35,402 nt of DNA from contig CAJFVL010000012.1 in the NCBI GenBank assembly GCA_904420465.1, positions 1-35,402 on the forward strand. The letters run 5' to 3'. Source of the stretch: an uncultured Clostridium sp. Its GTDB lineage: Bacteria > Bacillota > Clostridia > Oscillospirales > Oscillospiraceae. The notes under the pieces are model-generated. The model was not told the DNA's origin, did no database searches, and saw only the letters and a list, made by a program, of their open reading frames with translations. The position numbers and the translations under genes are program-made. Shown here in pieces: positions 8,174 through 20,639 of this stretch; the first letter of the stretch is position 1, and each line of letters opens with the position of its first letter.

Positions 8174-10186
8174 ATGCGGAGCATCAAACAAAAAATTTTG
8201 GTCTGTGTTCTGGCCCTGACAGTTGCTGCCGCGGTGATCTGCGGCGGCGTGGGCATTGCGGCCAACTATGTCAGTTCTTACGCCATGCTGGAGCAGACGC
8301 TTCAGTCCACTGCCACGCTGGCGGCCAGCAGGGTGTCTTATGAGCTGGAATCCTACCGCAACGCGGCAGAGGCGCTGGGTATGGTGCCGGAGCTCAGCGA
8401 CGACACGGTTTCCGTGGAAGAAAAGGAGCGGATTGTGGATCAATGGGCCCAGGATTACGGCATGGAGCGGGGCAACCTGCTGAATCGGGCAGGTGACAGC
8501 CTGTTCGACGGCAATAACTATGCCGACCGGGAGTATTTCCAGCATGCCCTTGACGGGGAGGCCTGGATTTCCACCCCCACGATAAGCAAAATCACCGGCC
8601 AGCTGTCCATTATGGTTGCAGCTCCCCTCTGGACAGGCGGAGTATCTGGAAGCACGGTGGCCGGCGTGGTGTATTTCGTCCCGAACGAGACTTTTCTGAA
8701 CGACATTATGAGCTCCATTCATATCAGCGCCAACAGCGGAGCTTATATGATTAATTCCACGGGGGTGACCATCGCCGACACTACCCTGGACACAGTGGCG
8801 GTGCAGAATATTGAGGAGGAGGCGCAGAACGATCCCTCCCTGGCCCGGCTGGCTGCCCTCCATGCGGATATGCGGGCGGGCAACAGCGGCTATGGACCCT
8901 ATGAGATCAACGGGGCGTCCAAATACCTCGCTTATGCCCCGGTGGACGGAACCAACGGCTGGAGCATTGCCGTCACCGCCCCTGCAGGCGACTTTCTGGG
9001 TACGACTTACCAAAGCACGGCCGTGATTGCGGTTCTGCTGGTGGTTATCATCGCCGCAGCGGTTTTTCTGTCAATCCGTCTGGCCAAGCGGATCGGCGAT
9101 CCCATCAGGCTCTGTGCGGAACGGCTGTCTCTGGTGGACGAGGGGGATCTCAGTTCTCCCGTGCCGGAATATGAGAACCGGGATGAGACCGGGACGCTCT
9201 CCCGCGCGACGGCCGGCATTGTAACAACACTGCAGGAGCTGATCGGGGACGTGGATTATCTGCTCAGCGAGATGTCAAACGGCAATTTCGATGTGCGTTC
9301 CCGGAATTATGACCTCTACCGCGGGGACTATACCGGACTCCTTCAGTCGGTCCGCAATATCAATATTACACTCAGCGAGACGCTGCAGCAGATCAATCAG
9401 GCCGCAGATCAGGTGTCGGCCGGAGCGGAGCAGGTGTCCTCCGGAGCGCAGGCCCTGGCGCAGGGCGCCACGGAGCAGGCCAGCGCGGTGGAGGAACTCT
9501 CCGCCACAATCTCTGAAATTGACTCCAGGGCGGAGAATAACGCAGATGCGGCCACCCAGTCCAAGGGAAAATCCGGCGAGGCCGGAAGCCAGGTTCAGGT
9601 GAGCGTCCAGAAAATGGAGGCCCTCCAGAGCGCCATGGCGGACATTCTCCAGGGACACAGAGAAATCGGTCAGATTATTGAAACCATTGAGAATATCGCG
9701 TTCCAGACCAATATTTTGGCCCTGAATGCAGCGGTGGAGGCCGCCCGGGCCGGCAGCAGCGGCAAGGGCTTTGCCGTGGTGGCCGACGAGGTCCGGAACC
9801 TGGCGCAGAAGTCCGACGCCGCGGCCAAGCAGACCAAGGAGATTATCGAGCGGTCCACCCAGAATGTGGAGCGGGGCAGCGAGTTGTCCAAAGAAGTGAG
9901 CGACGCCCTGCAAAAGACCACCACACTGGCAACTGAGGCCGTGGCCTTTATTGACCAGGTGACAGACAACATTGTGGCGGAGGCCCACTCCATCACCCAG
10001 GTCAAGGAGGGCATCGACCAGGTCTCCAGTGTGGTGCAGACCAACTCCGCCACGGCGGAGGAGAGCGCCGCGGCCAGCGAGGAGCTGTCCGGGCAGGCTC
10101 AGCTGCTCAAAGATCTGACCGCCAAATTTACATTCCGTCAGGACAAGACAAATCTTTTGGTCGGGGCAGGCCAATCCCGGGAATAA
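8174..10186 (+). CDS. Methyl-accepting chemotaxis protein (extracytoplasmic sensor, HAMP, MA signalling domain)
   Basis: Two TM segments and signalling hairpin [42 protein letters not shown]. Confidence 0.95.
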   Translation: MRSIKQKILVCVLALTVAAAVICGGVGIAANYVSSYAMLEQTLQSTATLAASRVSYELESYRNAAEALGMVPELSDDTVSVEEKERIVDQWAQDYGMERGNLLNRAGDSLFDGNNYADREYFQHALDGEAWISTPTISKITGQLSIMVAAPLWTGGVSGSTVAGVVYFVPNETFLNDIMSSIHISANSGAYMINSTGVTIADTTLDTVAVQNIEEEAQNDPSLARLAALHADMRAGNSGYGPYEINGASKYLAYAPVDGTNGWSIAVTAPAGDFLGTTYQSTAVIAVLLVVIIAAAVFLSIRLAKRIGDPIRLCAERLSLVDEGDLSSPVPEYENRDETGTLSRATAGIVTTLQELIGDVDYLLSEMSNGNFDVRSRNYDLYRGDYTGLLQSVRNINITLSETLQQINQAADQVSAGAEQVSSGAQALAQGATEQASAVEELSATISEIDSRAENNADAATQSKGKSGEAGSQVQVSVQKMEALQSAMADILQGHREIGQIIETIENIAFQTNILALNAAVEAARAGSSGKGFAVVADEVRNLAQKSDAAAKQTKEIIERSTQNVERGSELSKEVSDALQKTTTLATEAVAFIDQVTDNIVAEAHSITQVKEGIDQVSSVVQTNSATAEESAAASEELSGQAQLLKDLTAKFTFRQDKTNLLVGAGQSRE

Positions 10187-10198
10187 GCAAAAGCAGGA

Positions 10199-10227
10199 CC
10201 GGGAGCATCTCATGGGGATGCTCCCGG
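10199..10227. terminator. Hairpin terminator between convergent MCP and ftsH
   Basis: CCGGGAGCATC / GATGCTCCCGG then CCCTGTTTTCTT. Confidence 0.75.
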
Positions 10228-10279
10228 CCCTGTTTTCTTGTATCGCTGAATCAGAGAGATCTACACAGCCGGAGTGCAG

Positions 10280-12169
10280 TCAAGTGGGAGATTCAGCATA
10301 GGCGGTAAACTCCTCCGCTCCGGGGTCGGTAAATACCTTGGCAAAGACGGCGCCGTCCATGGTCTCGTGGTCCAGCAGATAGCGGGCGGTCAGCTCCAGC
10401 TCCTTCCGGCAGCCGCTTAAAATCTCCTCACAGCGGCGGTAGGCCCGGTCGATGATGTCCTTGACCTCCTGGTCAATCTGCCCCGCCACCTCCTCGGAGT
10501 AGGTGCGGGCCTGGGCCATGGTGCGGCCGATGAAGATCTCATCACTCTCGTTGCCATAGGCGATGGTGCCCAGTTTTTCGCTCATGCCGTATTTGGTGAC
10601 CATGGCCCGGGCAATCTGAGAGGCTTTCTGGATGTCGCTGGAGGCCCCGGTGGAGATGTCGCCCAGCACCACCTGTTCGGCCACGCGGCCCCCTAGGCAG
10701 ACGGCAATGCGCTCCTCCAGCTCCTTTCTGGACTGATAGGCCCGGTCCTCGTTGGGCAGGGAGATGGTCATGCCGCCGGCCGGTCCCCGGGGAATGATGG
10801 TGATCTGATGGACCGGGTCCTGGGAGGGCAGCTGGTGGATCACCACCGCATGGCCCGCCTCGTGGTAAGCGGTGAGACGGCGGGCATGCTCGGTGACCAC
10901 CCGGCTTTTTTTCTCAGGACCGGCGATGACCTTCAGCATGGCCTCCTGCAGGTCCTCCATGGTGATGAAGCGTTTATCCGCCCGGGCGGCCAGCAGGGCC
11001 CCCTCGTTGAGCAGATTCTCCAGGTCGGCCCCGGTGAAGCCGGAGGTGGCGCGGGCCACATCCCGCAGGGAAACGTCCTCCCCCAGCGGCTTTTTCCGGG
11101 CGTGGACCTTTAAAATCTCCTCCCGGCCCTTGATGTCGGGCAGCCCCACATAGACCTGCCGGTCAAAGCGGCCCGGCCGGAGCAGGGCGGGGTCCAGAAT
11201 ATCCTGGCGGTTGGTGGCGGCCAGGACAATGACGCCCTCGTTGGAGCCAAAGCCGTCCATCTCCACCAGCAGCTGATTCAGGGTCTGCTCCCGCTCGTCA
11301 TGGCCGCCCCCCAGGCCGGTGCCGCGCTGGCGGCCCACAGCGTCGATCTCGTCAATAAAGACAATGGCGGGCGCCTCCTTCTTGGCCTGGTCAAACAGGT
11401 CCCGCACCCGGCTGGCGCCTACGCCCACATACAGCTCCACAAAGTCAGAGCCCGAGATGGACAGAAAGTGAACCCCGGCTTCACCAGCCACCGCCTTGGC
11501 CAGCAGGGTCTTGCCGGTGCCCGGCGGGCCCACCAGAAGCACGCCTTTCGGGATGCGGGCTCCCAGGGAGGTGAACTTCTGCGGGTCCCGAAGGAACTCC
11601 ACAATTTCCTGCAGCTCCTCCTTTTCCTCATCCGCTCCCGCCACGTCGTCAAAGGTGACCCGCCGGCTCTGATCGGCCAGAGTCCTGGTGCGGGCATGGC
11701 CAAAGCGGGAGGCACCGGGGGCTCCGCCTCCGCCGCTGCCCATGGCGGCCGCCCTCTGGCGGTAAAACACATAGCAGATCAGGGCGGCCAGAGCAATTCC
11801 CACCAGAATGGGAAGGGACTGGTACCACCAGGTGCTCTCGATCCCCGGCACAATGTCGTAGGTCAGAATACCGTCTGCCTGCTGTTCCTCCCACACATCA
11901 TGCAGGTCCTGATAGAGCCAGTCCGGCCGGGCCACCTGATAGGTGATGGTGCTGCCGGTTCCCGGCCCCTCCTCCCCGCGCAGGGTCAGTGTCAGGGTGT
12001 TGTCCTGGAGCGTAAAAGATTCCACCTGCCGCTGCAGAAAATAGGCCCGGATATCACTGTACTCCGGCGCTTCCGCCTGATCCATCTGCATCAGGGTGCT
12101 GACAGCAGCCAGCATCATCAGAATTACCAGCAGGTACAGCACCATATCCCGGGGGCTGATTCGTCTCAT
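10280..12169 (-). CDS. ftsH: ATP-dependent zinc metalloprotease FtsH
   Basis: [36 protein letters not shown] zinc site, N-terminal TM segments. Confidence 0.97.
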   Translation of the reverse strand: MRRISPRDMVLYLLVILMMLAAVSTLMQMDQAEAPEYSDIRAYFLQRQVESFTLQDNTLTLTLRGEEGPGTGSTITYQVARPDWLYQDLHDVWEEQQADGILTYDIVPGIESTWWYQSLPILVGIALAALICYVFYRQRAAAMGSGGGGAPGASRFGHARTRTLADQSRRVTFDDVAGADEEKEELQEIVEFLRDPQKFTSLGARIPKGVLLVGPPGTGKTLLAKAVAGEAGVHFLSISGSDFVELYVGVGASRVRDLFDQAKKEAPAIVFIDEIDAVGRQRGTGLGGGHDEREQTLNQLLVEMDGFGSNEGVIVLAATNRQDILDPALLRPGRFDRQVYVGLPDIKGREEILKVHARKKPLGEDVSLRDVARATSGFTGADLENLLNEGALLAARADKRFITMEDLQEAMLKVIAGPEKKSRVVTEHARRLTAYHEAGHAVVIHQLPSQDPVHQITIIPRGPAGGMTISLPNEDRAYQSRKELEERIAVCLGGRVAEQVVLGDISTGASSDIQKASQIARAMVTKYGMSEKLGTIAYGNESDEIFIGRTMAQARTYSEEVAGQIDQEVKDIIDRAYRRCEEILSGCRKELELTARYLLDHETMDGAVFAKVFTDPGAEEFTAYAESPT

Positions 12170-12253
12170 GGGGAGACCATCCTTTCCGGCGGCAGGGGTG
12201 AGTGCGGCCGCTGCGGTCCGCCATCCGCAACGAAGCGGGAAACGGAGGACGGC

Positions 12254-12796
12254 CTAACCGCCGTATACCTCCGGCTTCAGAATTCCGATGTAGGGCAGGT
12301 TGCGGTAGCGTTCGGCGTAGTCCAGGCCATAGCCCACCACAAAGGCGTCCGGTATGGTAAAGCCTGTGTAATGGACCTCCACCGGCTTGACCCGGCGCTC
12401 CGGCTTGTCCAGCAGGGTACACAGGCGAATGGAGGCGGGACGGCGGTGGTCCAGAATCTTCAGCAGATAGCTCAAGGTATTGCCTGAGTCCAGAATGTCC
12501 TCCACCACAATGACGTGGCGGCCCGAAATATCCTCGGACAGGTCCTTGGTAATCTGCACCTGGCCGCTGCTGCTGGTCCCCTTTCCATAAGAGGAGACCG
12601 CCATAAAGTCCAGAGTACAGGGAAGCCGGATGGCACGGCACAGGTCGGCCATAAAGATAAAGGAGCCCCGCAGGACGCTGATCAGCATGATTTCCCTGCC
12701 CTGGTAGTCCCGCTCGATCTCCCTGGCAATCTCGGCCACCCGGGCCTTCAGCTGCTCCTCGGAAAACAGTATCTGCTGAATGTCTTTCTCTAGCAT
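12254..12796 (-). CDS. hpt: Hypoxanthine phosphoribosyltransferase
   Basis: VLRGSFIFMADL, VVEDILDSGNTL PRPP loop; located between tilS and ftsH as in many Firmicutes. Confidence 0.95.
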   Translation of the reverse strand: MLEKDIQQILFSEEQLKARVAEIAREIERDYQGREIMLISVLRGSFIFMADLCRAIRLPCTLDFMAVSSYGKGTSSSGQVQITKDLSEDISGRHVIVVEDILDSGNTLSYLLKILDHRRPASIRLCTLLDKPERRVKPVEVHYTGFTIPDAFVVGYGLDYAERYRNLPYIGILKPEVYGG

Positions 12797-12849
12797 TTAA
12801 GATCCTCACTTTCACAATATCACAGGAGGCGCGTCCAAAACAGGCGATT

Positions 12850-14256
12850 TTAATCGCAGCAGTCATTTCCCGCCGGGACAATCCGGATGTGCCACGAGGG
12901 GCTGCCGCACCCGGGAAGGAAGGCCGCGTCGGGACCGAGCCCGGCCACAGCGGCCACACGGCTGTCCAGAGCCAAAACCGGAAGAGAATCCCGCAGATGA
13001 GCTGGAATTTTCAGGTCAATACACCACTTCTTCACCGTCTTACCGGGACGGTCCGGCAGCCTCAGCCGGTCGCCGGTGCGCCGGGACCGCAGGGTCAGGG
13101 CGGGGACCGACGCGCGGTCCAGCCAGAATTCCCATTGCCCCTGGGGCCGGCCGCTGTAGCGCTCCTCCGTACAGCGAATGTTCCATTCCCCCGCCGTGAG
13201 CTCGCCTGGCATGGGGAGAGGCCGCTCCTCCGGCGGGACCGGGGGAGCTTTCCTGGTCAGAACAAGGCGAAGATATTCCCGCCGGGCGGTAAGTCCACCG
13301 GGCAGGTCCAGCCGGGCGGAGGGGTCCGGACTGCGGCACAGATTCACCAGCCCCTCCAGGTGGGCGGCGGTGCAGCTGCCGCCGTCCCCATTCACGCGCC
13401 CCAACAGCTTCCGGGCCGCCCGCACCGCCAGCGGCTGGGGCAGGTCTGCCACCGCCTGAACAGGAAAAGAAATCCCTCCGGGGAAAGCTTCCAATCCATT
13501 CAGAGCCTCCTCGGCCTGCGCCTCCAGGCAGGACTCGTCAGCGCTGAGCCGGGCGGCTGTATCAGCCATCCGGGCGGCGAAGCCTGGACAGAGCTCCTCC
13601 AGCACCGGGATCACCTGGTGCCGGATGCGGTTGCGGGCGTAGTCATCACACTGGTTGCTGCTGTCCTCCATGTGGGGCAGGGCGTAATAGGCCAGATAGT
13701 CCTCCACCTCCTGCCGGGTGGTGGTGAGCAGGGGACGGATGATGCTGCCCCGGACCAGGGGGATTCCTCCCAGTCCACGCAGGCCGCTGCCCCGGGCCAG
13801 ATGAAAGAGAATTGTTTCCGCGTTGTCATCGGCGGTGTGGGCAGTGGCAATGAGCTGCGCCCCCTCCCGCCGGGCGGTTTGGAGGAGGAAGGCATAGCGC
13901 ATCTCCCGGGCGGTCTCCTCCAGGCCGCGGCCGGTTTCCCTGGCCCGTCCGGCCACATCACCGCCCCCGGAGAACAGAGGAACCGCGGGGAGTGTCCGGC
14001 CGTCCGGCAGCCGCGCCTCTCCGCAGCACAGCTCCACAAACTGGGCCGCAAAGGCGGCGTCCCGGTCAGACTCCTCTCCCCGCAGCTGGTGGTTGTAGTG
14101 GGCGGCAGCCAGGGAAAAGGCATACCGCTCCCGCAGACGGTACAAGGCGTGAAGCAGGCAGATGGAGTCCGCTCCGCCGGAGACGGCGCACAGCACGACA
14201 GAGCCGGGAGAAATCAGTTTTTTGTCCCGGATCAGCTTTTCCATGGACTCCAGCAT
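12850..14256 (-). CDS. tilS: tRNA(Ile)-lysidine synthetase
   Basis: AVSGGADSICLLHAL PP-loop, AAHYNHQLRGEESDRD, TAHTADDNAETIL. Confidence 0.95.
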   Translation of the reverse strand: MLESMEKLIRDKKLISPGSVVLCAVSGGADSICLLHALYRLRERYAFSLAAAHYNHQLRGEESDRDAAFAAQFVELCCGEARLPDGRTLPAVPLFSGGGDVAGRARETGRGLEETAREMRYAFLLQTARREGAQLIATAHTADDNAETILFHLARGSGLRGLGGIPLVRGSIIRPLLTTTRQEVEDYLAYYALPHMEDSSNQCDDYARNRIRHQVIPVLEELCPGFAARMADTAARLSADESCLEAQAEEALNGLEAFPGGISFPVQAVADLPQPLAVRAARKLLGRVNGDGGSCTAAHLEGLVNLCRSPDPSARLDLPGGLTARREYLRLVLTRKAPPVPPEERPLPMPGELTAGEWNIRCTEERYSGRPQGQWEFWLDRASVPALTLRSRRTGDRLRLPDRPGKTVKKWCIDLKIPAHLRDSLPVLALDSRVAAVAGLGPDAAFLPGCGSPSWHIRIVPAGNDCCD

Positions 14257-14310
14257 AGGGCACCCCCCACCATCAGAGAAAAGAGGCCCGCTGCCGGGCC
14301 CGGCCTGTTG

Positions 14311-15663
14311 TCATTCGCTGTGCTGCCACTCAATGTCGCTGAATGTGGTGAACTCGGGCAGCCACTGCAGCTCCACTGTCCGGGTCTCGCCGTGCCGGTT
14401 CTTGGCCACAATACACTCGGCCAGATTGGGGTTCTCCGTGTCCTTGTTGTAGTACCCCTCCCGGTAGAGGAAGAGCACAATATCCGCGTCCTGCTCAATG
14501 GCGCCCGACTCCCGCAGGTCGGAGAGCATGGGCCGTTTGTCACTGCGGCTCTCATTGGCACGGGAGAGCTGGGAGAGGCACAGAACGGGGACGTTCAGCT
14601 CCTTGGCCATGATTTTCAGGGAGCGGGAGATATCGGAGACGATCTGCTGCCGGTTGTCTCCGGAGCGCACCTTGCCTCCCGCCGACTGCATCAGCTGGAG
14701 ATAGTCGATGATCACCAGTCCCAGATTTTCCACCCGACGGCACTTGGCACTGATATCGGCCACCGTGACCGAGGAGTCATCGTCAATGAGAATTTTGGAG
14801 CGGTTCAGGGAGTCGGCGGCCACCGCCACCTTCTCCCAATCCTCCTCTGTGAGCTTGCCGGTAACCAGCTTTTTGTTGTCCACGAAGCACTCCCCTGAGA
14901 TCAGCCGCAGGGCCAGCTGCTCCCGGCTCATCTCCAGCGAGAAAAAAGCCACGTTTTTTCCCGACTTTTTTCCGGCCTCCAAAAGAATGTTCAGCGCCAT
15001 GGAGGTCTTGCCCATGCCCGGCCGGGCGGCCAGCAGAATCAGGTCGGACCTGTTCAGGCCGGCGATGGCGCGGTCCAGATCCCGCAGGCCGGTGGACATG
15101 CCGGGGATGGCACTGTCGCTGGCGGCCAGCTCGCTGAGACGGTCATATACGTCGATGAGCACGTCAGAGATGGGCGTCAGGCCCCGGGAGGCCCGGCCCT
15201 GGCGGATGGCATAGATCCGCTGCTCCGCAGCCTCCAGCACATCCTGGCCGGTGTCGGTGCCCTGCTGGATCATGGCGGTCAGGTCTCCAGCGGCTTCCGC
15301 CACCCGGCGCAGCAGGGTTTTGTCCTTTAGGATGTCAATATATTCCTTGACGTTGGCCGCTGTGGGGGTGGTGTCCATCAGCTGGAGGACGTAGCCCCGG
15401 GACTGCTGCTCGTCGTAATAGCCGTGCTGCTTCATCTGCTCCAGCACCGTCACCGGGTCAATGGTGAGGGAGTAGTTGAACATGGCGTAAATGGTCTCGT
15501 AGATCTCCCGGTTCTGCCGCACATAAAAATCGTCGGAGCGCAGCTTGTCAATGACCTCGGGCACACAGCGGGGGTCAATCAGCATGGAGCCCAGCACCGC
15601 CTGCTCGGCCTCCACACTGTGGGGCAGCTGACGGAGCAGCAGCTCCTCATCTTCCATCGGCAC
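14311..15663 (-). CDS. dnaB: Replicative DNA helicase DnaB
   Basis: LPHSVEAEQAVLGSMLIDP, AARPGMGKTSMALNI, IDYLQLM, DLRESGAIEQDAD. Confidence 0.97.
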   Translation of the reverse strand: MPMEDEELLLRQLPHSVEAEQAVLGSMLIDPRCVPEVIDKLRSDDFYVRQNREIYETIYAMFNYSLTIDPVTVLEQMKQHGYYDEQQSRGYVLQLMDTTPTAANVKEYIDILKDKTLLRRVAEAAGDLTAMIQQGTDTGQDVLEAAEQRIYAIRQGRASRGLTPISDVLIDVYDRLSELAASDSAIPGMSTGLRDLDRAIAGLNRSDLILLAARPGMGKTSMALNILLEAGKKSGKNVAFFSLEMSREQLALRLISGECFVDNKKLVTGKLTEEDWEKVAVAADSLNRSKILIDDDSSVTVADISAKCRRVENLGLVIIDYLQLMQSAGGKVRSGDNRQQIVSDISRSLKIMAKELNVPVLCLSQLSRANESRSDKRPMLSDLRESGAIEQDADIVLFLYREGYYNKDTENPNLAECIVAKNRHGETRTVELQWLPEFTTFSDIEWQHSE

Positions 15664-15679
15664 TTCAGCACCCCCTTGT

Positions 15680-15794
15680 GAAAATTAGGAATTAGGAGTG
15701 AGAATCAGAAATTAAGGCGCGCGCTGCGCGTAAATGAAAATAAGTCCGGCGGAGCCGGACACCACAATTCCTAACTCCTCATTTCTCATTCCAG
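15680..15794. repeat. MITE/REP-like intergenic palindromic element
   Basis: Imperfect inverted termini (TTAGGAATTAGGAGTGAGAAT versus AATTCCTAACTCCTCATTTCTCATTCC) flanking hairpins CGCGC-GCT-GCGCG and GTCCGGC-GGA-GCCGGAC. Confidence 0.55.
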
Positions 15795-15821
15795 ATTGAG
15801 CGGGAGGATAAACATTCCCGC

Positions 15822-16271
15822 TTATTTTTCCTCGGTCACGACCACGTTGACGGTTCCGCTGATCTCATAGCCCAGCTTGGCCTTCACCTGGTAGCTGCCG
15901 CAGGCCTTGATGGGCTCATCCAAAACCAGCTTGGCCTTGGCAATGTTCAGCCCGTGCTGGGCGGAGAGGGCATCGGAAATCTCCTTGGCCGTGACAGCGC
16001 CGAACAGGCGGCCGCCCTCGCCGGCCTTGGCGGGAATTTTTACCATCAGCTCCTCCAGCCGCTTGGCCAGAGCCTCGGCCTCCGCCTTTTCAGCGGCCTC
16101 CTGGGCCTTACGGGCCTTCTCCTGCTGCTTCATGGTGTTGACATTTTCAGCGGTGGCCGCTACGGCCAGCTTTTTGGGGAGCAGGAAATTGCGGGCGTAT
16201 CCGTCGGATACCTCCACCAGCTGGCCCTTTTTGCCCTGGCCTCTCACATCCTGCTGCAAAATTACCTTCAT
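15822..16271 (-). CDS. rplI: 50S ribosomal protein L9 (start at internal ATG, MKVILQQDVRGQGKKGQLVEV)
   Basis: Canonical L9 N-terminus; gdpP-rplI-dnaB order. Confidence 0.96.
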   Translation of the reverse strand: MKVILQQDVRGQGKKGQLVEVSDGYARNFLLPKKLAVAATAENVNTMKQQEKARKAQEAAEKAEAEALAKRLEELMVKIPAKAGEGGRLFGAVTAKEISDALSAQHGLNIAKAKLVLDEPIKACGSYQVKAKLGYEISGTVNVVVTEEK

Positions 16272-16360
16272 GTTGCTTCCTCCTAAACAAATTATAGTCT
16301 GCATCAGACGTTTGCCTGTGCTTCGCTGCTGCGAATGGGACGGCGGCCGCTCCGGGCCGC

Positions 16361-18343
16361 TCAGGAGTCCAGATAGCGGTCAATGGCCCGCCCCAGCTCC
16401 ACCGCCACCTCCTGAATGGACTTGCCCGTCACCTGACCGCCTGCGGAGGCCGCGTTGCCGCCGCCGCCCAGCTGCTCCAGGATCACCTGGACGTTGGTGT
16501 CCCCCATGGAGCGGGCGGAGATGTTCACCCGGTCCCCATCGGGGGAGAGGACAAAGGAGGTGTCGATGCCGATGATATTCAGCAGCTCGTCAGCCGCCTG
16601 GGCGGCGATGACCCGGCCCACCGGGTTATCCGCCACCGCCACGGCGATGTTGTCCCGATAGAGCCTGGCGTTCTGGATGATGGCATATTTGGCGATGGTG
16701 CCCGCCAGATCATTCTGATACAATTTTTTCACATCGGCGGTATCCGCCCCGGAGCGGCGGAGGAAAGCCGCCGCCTCAAAAGTACGGCCGCCGGTGCGCA
16801 TTGTGAAGTTTTTGGTGTCCAGCACGATGCCGGCCAGCAGGGCCTCCGCCTCGGTGCGCAGCAGGTGGCTGGGCTCCATAATATACTGCAGCAGCTCGGT
16901 GACCATCTCAGAGGCGGAGGATGCATAGGGTTCGTGGTAATTCAGGGCCGCCCCCTCGATATAAGTGGCCGCCCGGCGGTGGTGGTCAATGACGGCGACC
17001 CGGTTGCAGGACTGGAGAAGCTCCTCCGCCTGGACCGACTCGGGACGGTTGGTGTCCACCACCACCGCCAGCGAGCGGGTGTCCGCCATCAGCAGGGCGT
17101 CCTGAGAGGAGAGGAATGCGTCCTGATACTCGGGCAGCTGGGTCAGCCGGTCAATCAGCTCCTGGGCCGGCGGTGTGCCGGGGTCCCGGATGATGTGGGC
17201 GGGAACACCGTTCTTCCGGCACAGGGCAAACACCCCGGCGGCGGCGCCCACCGCGTCGTTGTCCGGAAATTTGTGCCCCATAATAAACACCTGGGAGGAG
17301 TCGGAAATGAGGGAGGAAAGGGCGTTTGCCATGACCCGGCTCTTCACCTTGGTGCGCTTCTCGGTCTCCTTGGAGTGGCCCCCGTAGAATTCAAAGGTGA
17401 ATTTGTTGCGGATCACGGCCTGGTCCCCTCCCCGGGAGAGCGCCATGTCAATGGACAGGTTTGCAAAGCTCATCAGCTCCTGGTAGGAGTCCCCGTCCTT
17501 GCCGATTCCGATGGACAGCGAGGCGTTGATGCCGCTGGGATTGACCACCTGGTGGATGGTGTCCAGGATGTCAAACTTCTGATCCACAAATTTGGCGAGG
17601 TGCTGCTCCTCGAAGAGAAACAGGTACCGCTCCCGCTGGTAGCGGCGCAGCAGGCCGCCGGTGTCCGCCACCCAGGCGTCCAGCCGGGCGTCGATGTCAG
17701 CCAGCAGAGCGGAGCGCTCGTTATCGGACAGATTCTTCATCAGGTCCTCATAGTTGTCGATGAGGAGGACGGCGGCCACTGGCCGGGTGGCCTGAAACTG
17801 GTCCCGGACCCGGCAGAACTCGGTGACGTCCACCCAGTACATGGTGGCCAGAAAGCCGCCGCTGCGGCTGCCGGTGCGCACCAGATGGCCGAACACCAGG
17901 AATTTCCGGCCCGCATACTCCACCTCGGTGGGGCACTCGCTCTTCCCCTCCATCAGCCAGCGGGTGTCAAAGCCGGGGATCAGGGTGGAGAGCTTGGCGT
18001 CAAACAGGTGCTCCCGCTGCCCGGTGAGCTGAAGAAAGCGGTCGTTGGTCCATACAATGTCATCGCTCTCCGGGCGGAAGATGACCATGGGCATGGGGGC
18101 GTTGGCCGCGGTGTCCTTGGTGGCGGTCTCAACCGTTCCGGTGACACTCTCCAGATACTTGGAGATCTCCCGGTGCCGGCGCCGGTTGCTGCTCTGGTTG
18201 TACAGCCCAAGGCACAGGATAATCACCAGCTCGCAGCCGGCCAGCGGCAGCGAGTAGACGGCGGACAGCAGTGCAAACAAAACCAGGCAGATATAATAAA
18301 GCTGTAAACTGGGCTGGAGCAGCTTGAGCAGCTTGCGGTTCAT
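16361..18343 (-). CDS. gdpP: GdpP-type c-di-AMP phosphodiesterase (TM, PAS, degenerate GGDEF, DHH/DHHA1)
   Basis: GHKFPDNDAVGAAAGV, AVIDHHRRA, GGGGNAASAGGQV; gdpP-rplI-dnaB synteny. Confidence 0.94.
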   Translation of the reverse strand: MNRKLLKLLQPSLQLYYICLVLFALLSAVYSLPLAGCELVIILCLGLYNQSSNRRRHREISKYLESVTGTVETATKDTAANAPMPMVIFRPESDDIVWTNDRFLQLTGQREHLFDAKLSTLIPGFDTRWLMEGKSECPTEVEYAGRKFLVFGHLVRTGSRSGGFLATMYWVDVTEFCRVRDQFQATRPVAAVLLIDNYEDLMKNLSDNERSALLADIDARLDAWVADTGGLLRRYQRERYLFLFEEQHLAKFVDQKFDILDTIHQVVNPSGINASLSIGIGKDGDSYQELMSFANLSIDMALSRGGDQAVIRNKFTFEFYGGHSKETEKRTKVKSRVMANALSSLISDSSQVFIMGHKFPDNDAVGAAAGVFALCRKNGVPAHIIRDPGTPPAQELIDRLTQLPEYQDAFLSSQDALLMADTRSLAVVVDTNRPESVQAEELLQSCNRVAVIDHHRRAATYIEGAALNYHEPYASSASEMVTELLQYIMEPSHLLRTEAEALLAGIVLDTKNFTMRTGGRTFEAAAFLRRSGADTADVKKLYQNDLAGTIAKYAIIQNARLYRDNIAVAVADNPVGRVIAAQAADELLNIIGIDTSFVLSPDGDRVNISARSMGDTNVQVILEQLGGGGNAASAGGQVTGKSIQEVAVELGRAIDRYLDS

Positions 18344-18544
18344 CGGGACAGTCCTCCCCTCTCTCCGGCGGCAGGCCCCGGACGGCCGTTTGAAATACCA
18401 AAGGCATTTTATTATATCAGATTACAGCCGGGAAAACAAGAGGTCAAGCCGTCTGGAGCACTGCGGATGCAGACATTCGGCGCAGATTTGAGTTCATTTT
18501 GCTGCCTGGCGGGTACTTCGCCTGCGGCCCGGGGGACAGAAAAA

Positions 18545-18570
18545 GAGCTCCCTCCGAAAGAAGGGGGCTC
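18545..18570 (-). terminator. Terminator of the metNIQ/amidohydrolase operon
   Basis: Minus-strand GAGCCCCCT..AGGGAGCTC followed by TTTTT. Confidence 0.65.
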
Positions 18571-18583
18571 TCTTCTGTCTGCT

Positions 18584-19761
<1,178 letters not shown>

Positions 19762-19765
<4 letters not shown>

Positions 19766-20604
19766 TTCCAGGCGGGGATCTGGGTCCCCTGGAAGATCTC
19801 TTCGATGGCGGCGGCTGTCTCGTCAGACTGATAAGCGGCCAGCACCTTCTGGTACACCTCGTTGTCCAGGTCCTCGGTACGGCAGGCGATGATGTTCACA
19901 TAGGGGTTGTCGCTGCCTGCCTCCACCTGCTCGGTGTAGATGGCGTCAGACACATTCAGCCCGTGGTCCACCGCGTGGGCCCCGTTGATGAAGGCGGCGG
20001 TGACGTCGGGCAGCAGGCTGGCGGTGGTGGCGGCCTCCACCTCATAGAACTCCAGATTCAGGGGGTTGGCAGTGATGTCGGTGATCTCCGGGGTGTAGCC
20101 GGCGGCAGGGTCCACCTCCAGCACTCCGGCGGACTCCAAAATCTTGAAGCAGCGGCCCTCGTTGGTGGGGTCGCTGGGGACGGCGATGGTGTCCCCCTCC
20201 TTCAGCTCGCTGACGTCGGTGATATAGTTGGAGTACAGGGACAGGGGGGCGATGATGGTGTCCCCCAGCACAGACAGGTCATAGCCCAGGTCGTCGATCT
20301 CTCCCTGGAGGTAGGCCTTGTGCTGGAAGGCGTTCAGGTCGATCTCCCCGCTGTTCAGCGCCGCGTTGGGCAGCTTGTACTCGGAGAACTCCACCAGAGT
20401 GACGTGGATGCCCTCGTCGGCCAGCAGCTCGTTGACGGTGTCCCACTGCTCGTTGGTGGAACCCACCACGCCCACGGTGACCTCGGTGATCTCGTTTTCG
20501 CTGGGATCGGGAGCGCTGGAGCCCGAGCCGGAGCTGCCGCAGGCGGCCAGAGTCAGGGACAGAGAGAGCGCGAGGGTGAGAGCGGCAATTCGTTTCTTGT
20601 TCAT
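19762..20604 (-). CDS. metQ: Methionine-binding lipoprotein MetQ/NlpA family
   Basis: Lipobox LTLAACGSS; VGVVGSTNEQWDTV, YTQP-type fold AFQHKAYL, clustered with metI and metN. Confidence 0.9.
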
Positions 20605-20639
20605 TTCTTGTTCCTCCTGTTTTTCATTTGGATGTGTCA

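Noticed and set aside
12889-14898. 669-aa plus-strand ORF antisense to tilS/dnaB
   Set aside because: Shadow ORF produced by high-GC codon bias; Pro/Gly/Gln-rich low-information translation, while tilS and dnaB motifs are clear on the other strand.
16865-18307. 480-aa plus-strand ORF antisense to gdpP
   Set aside because: Antisense shadow; gdpP domains and synteny are clear.
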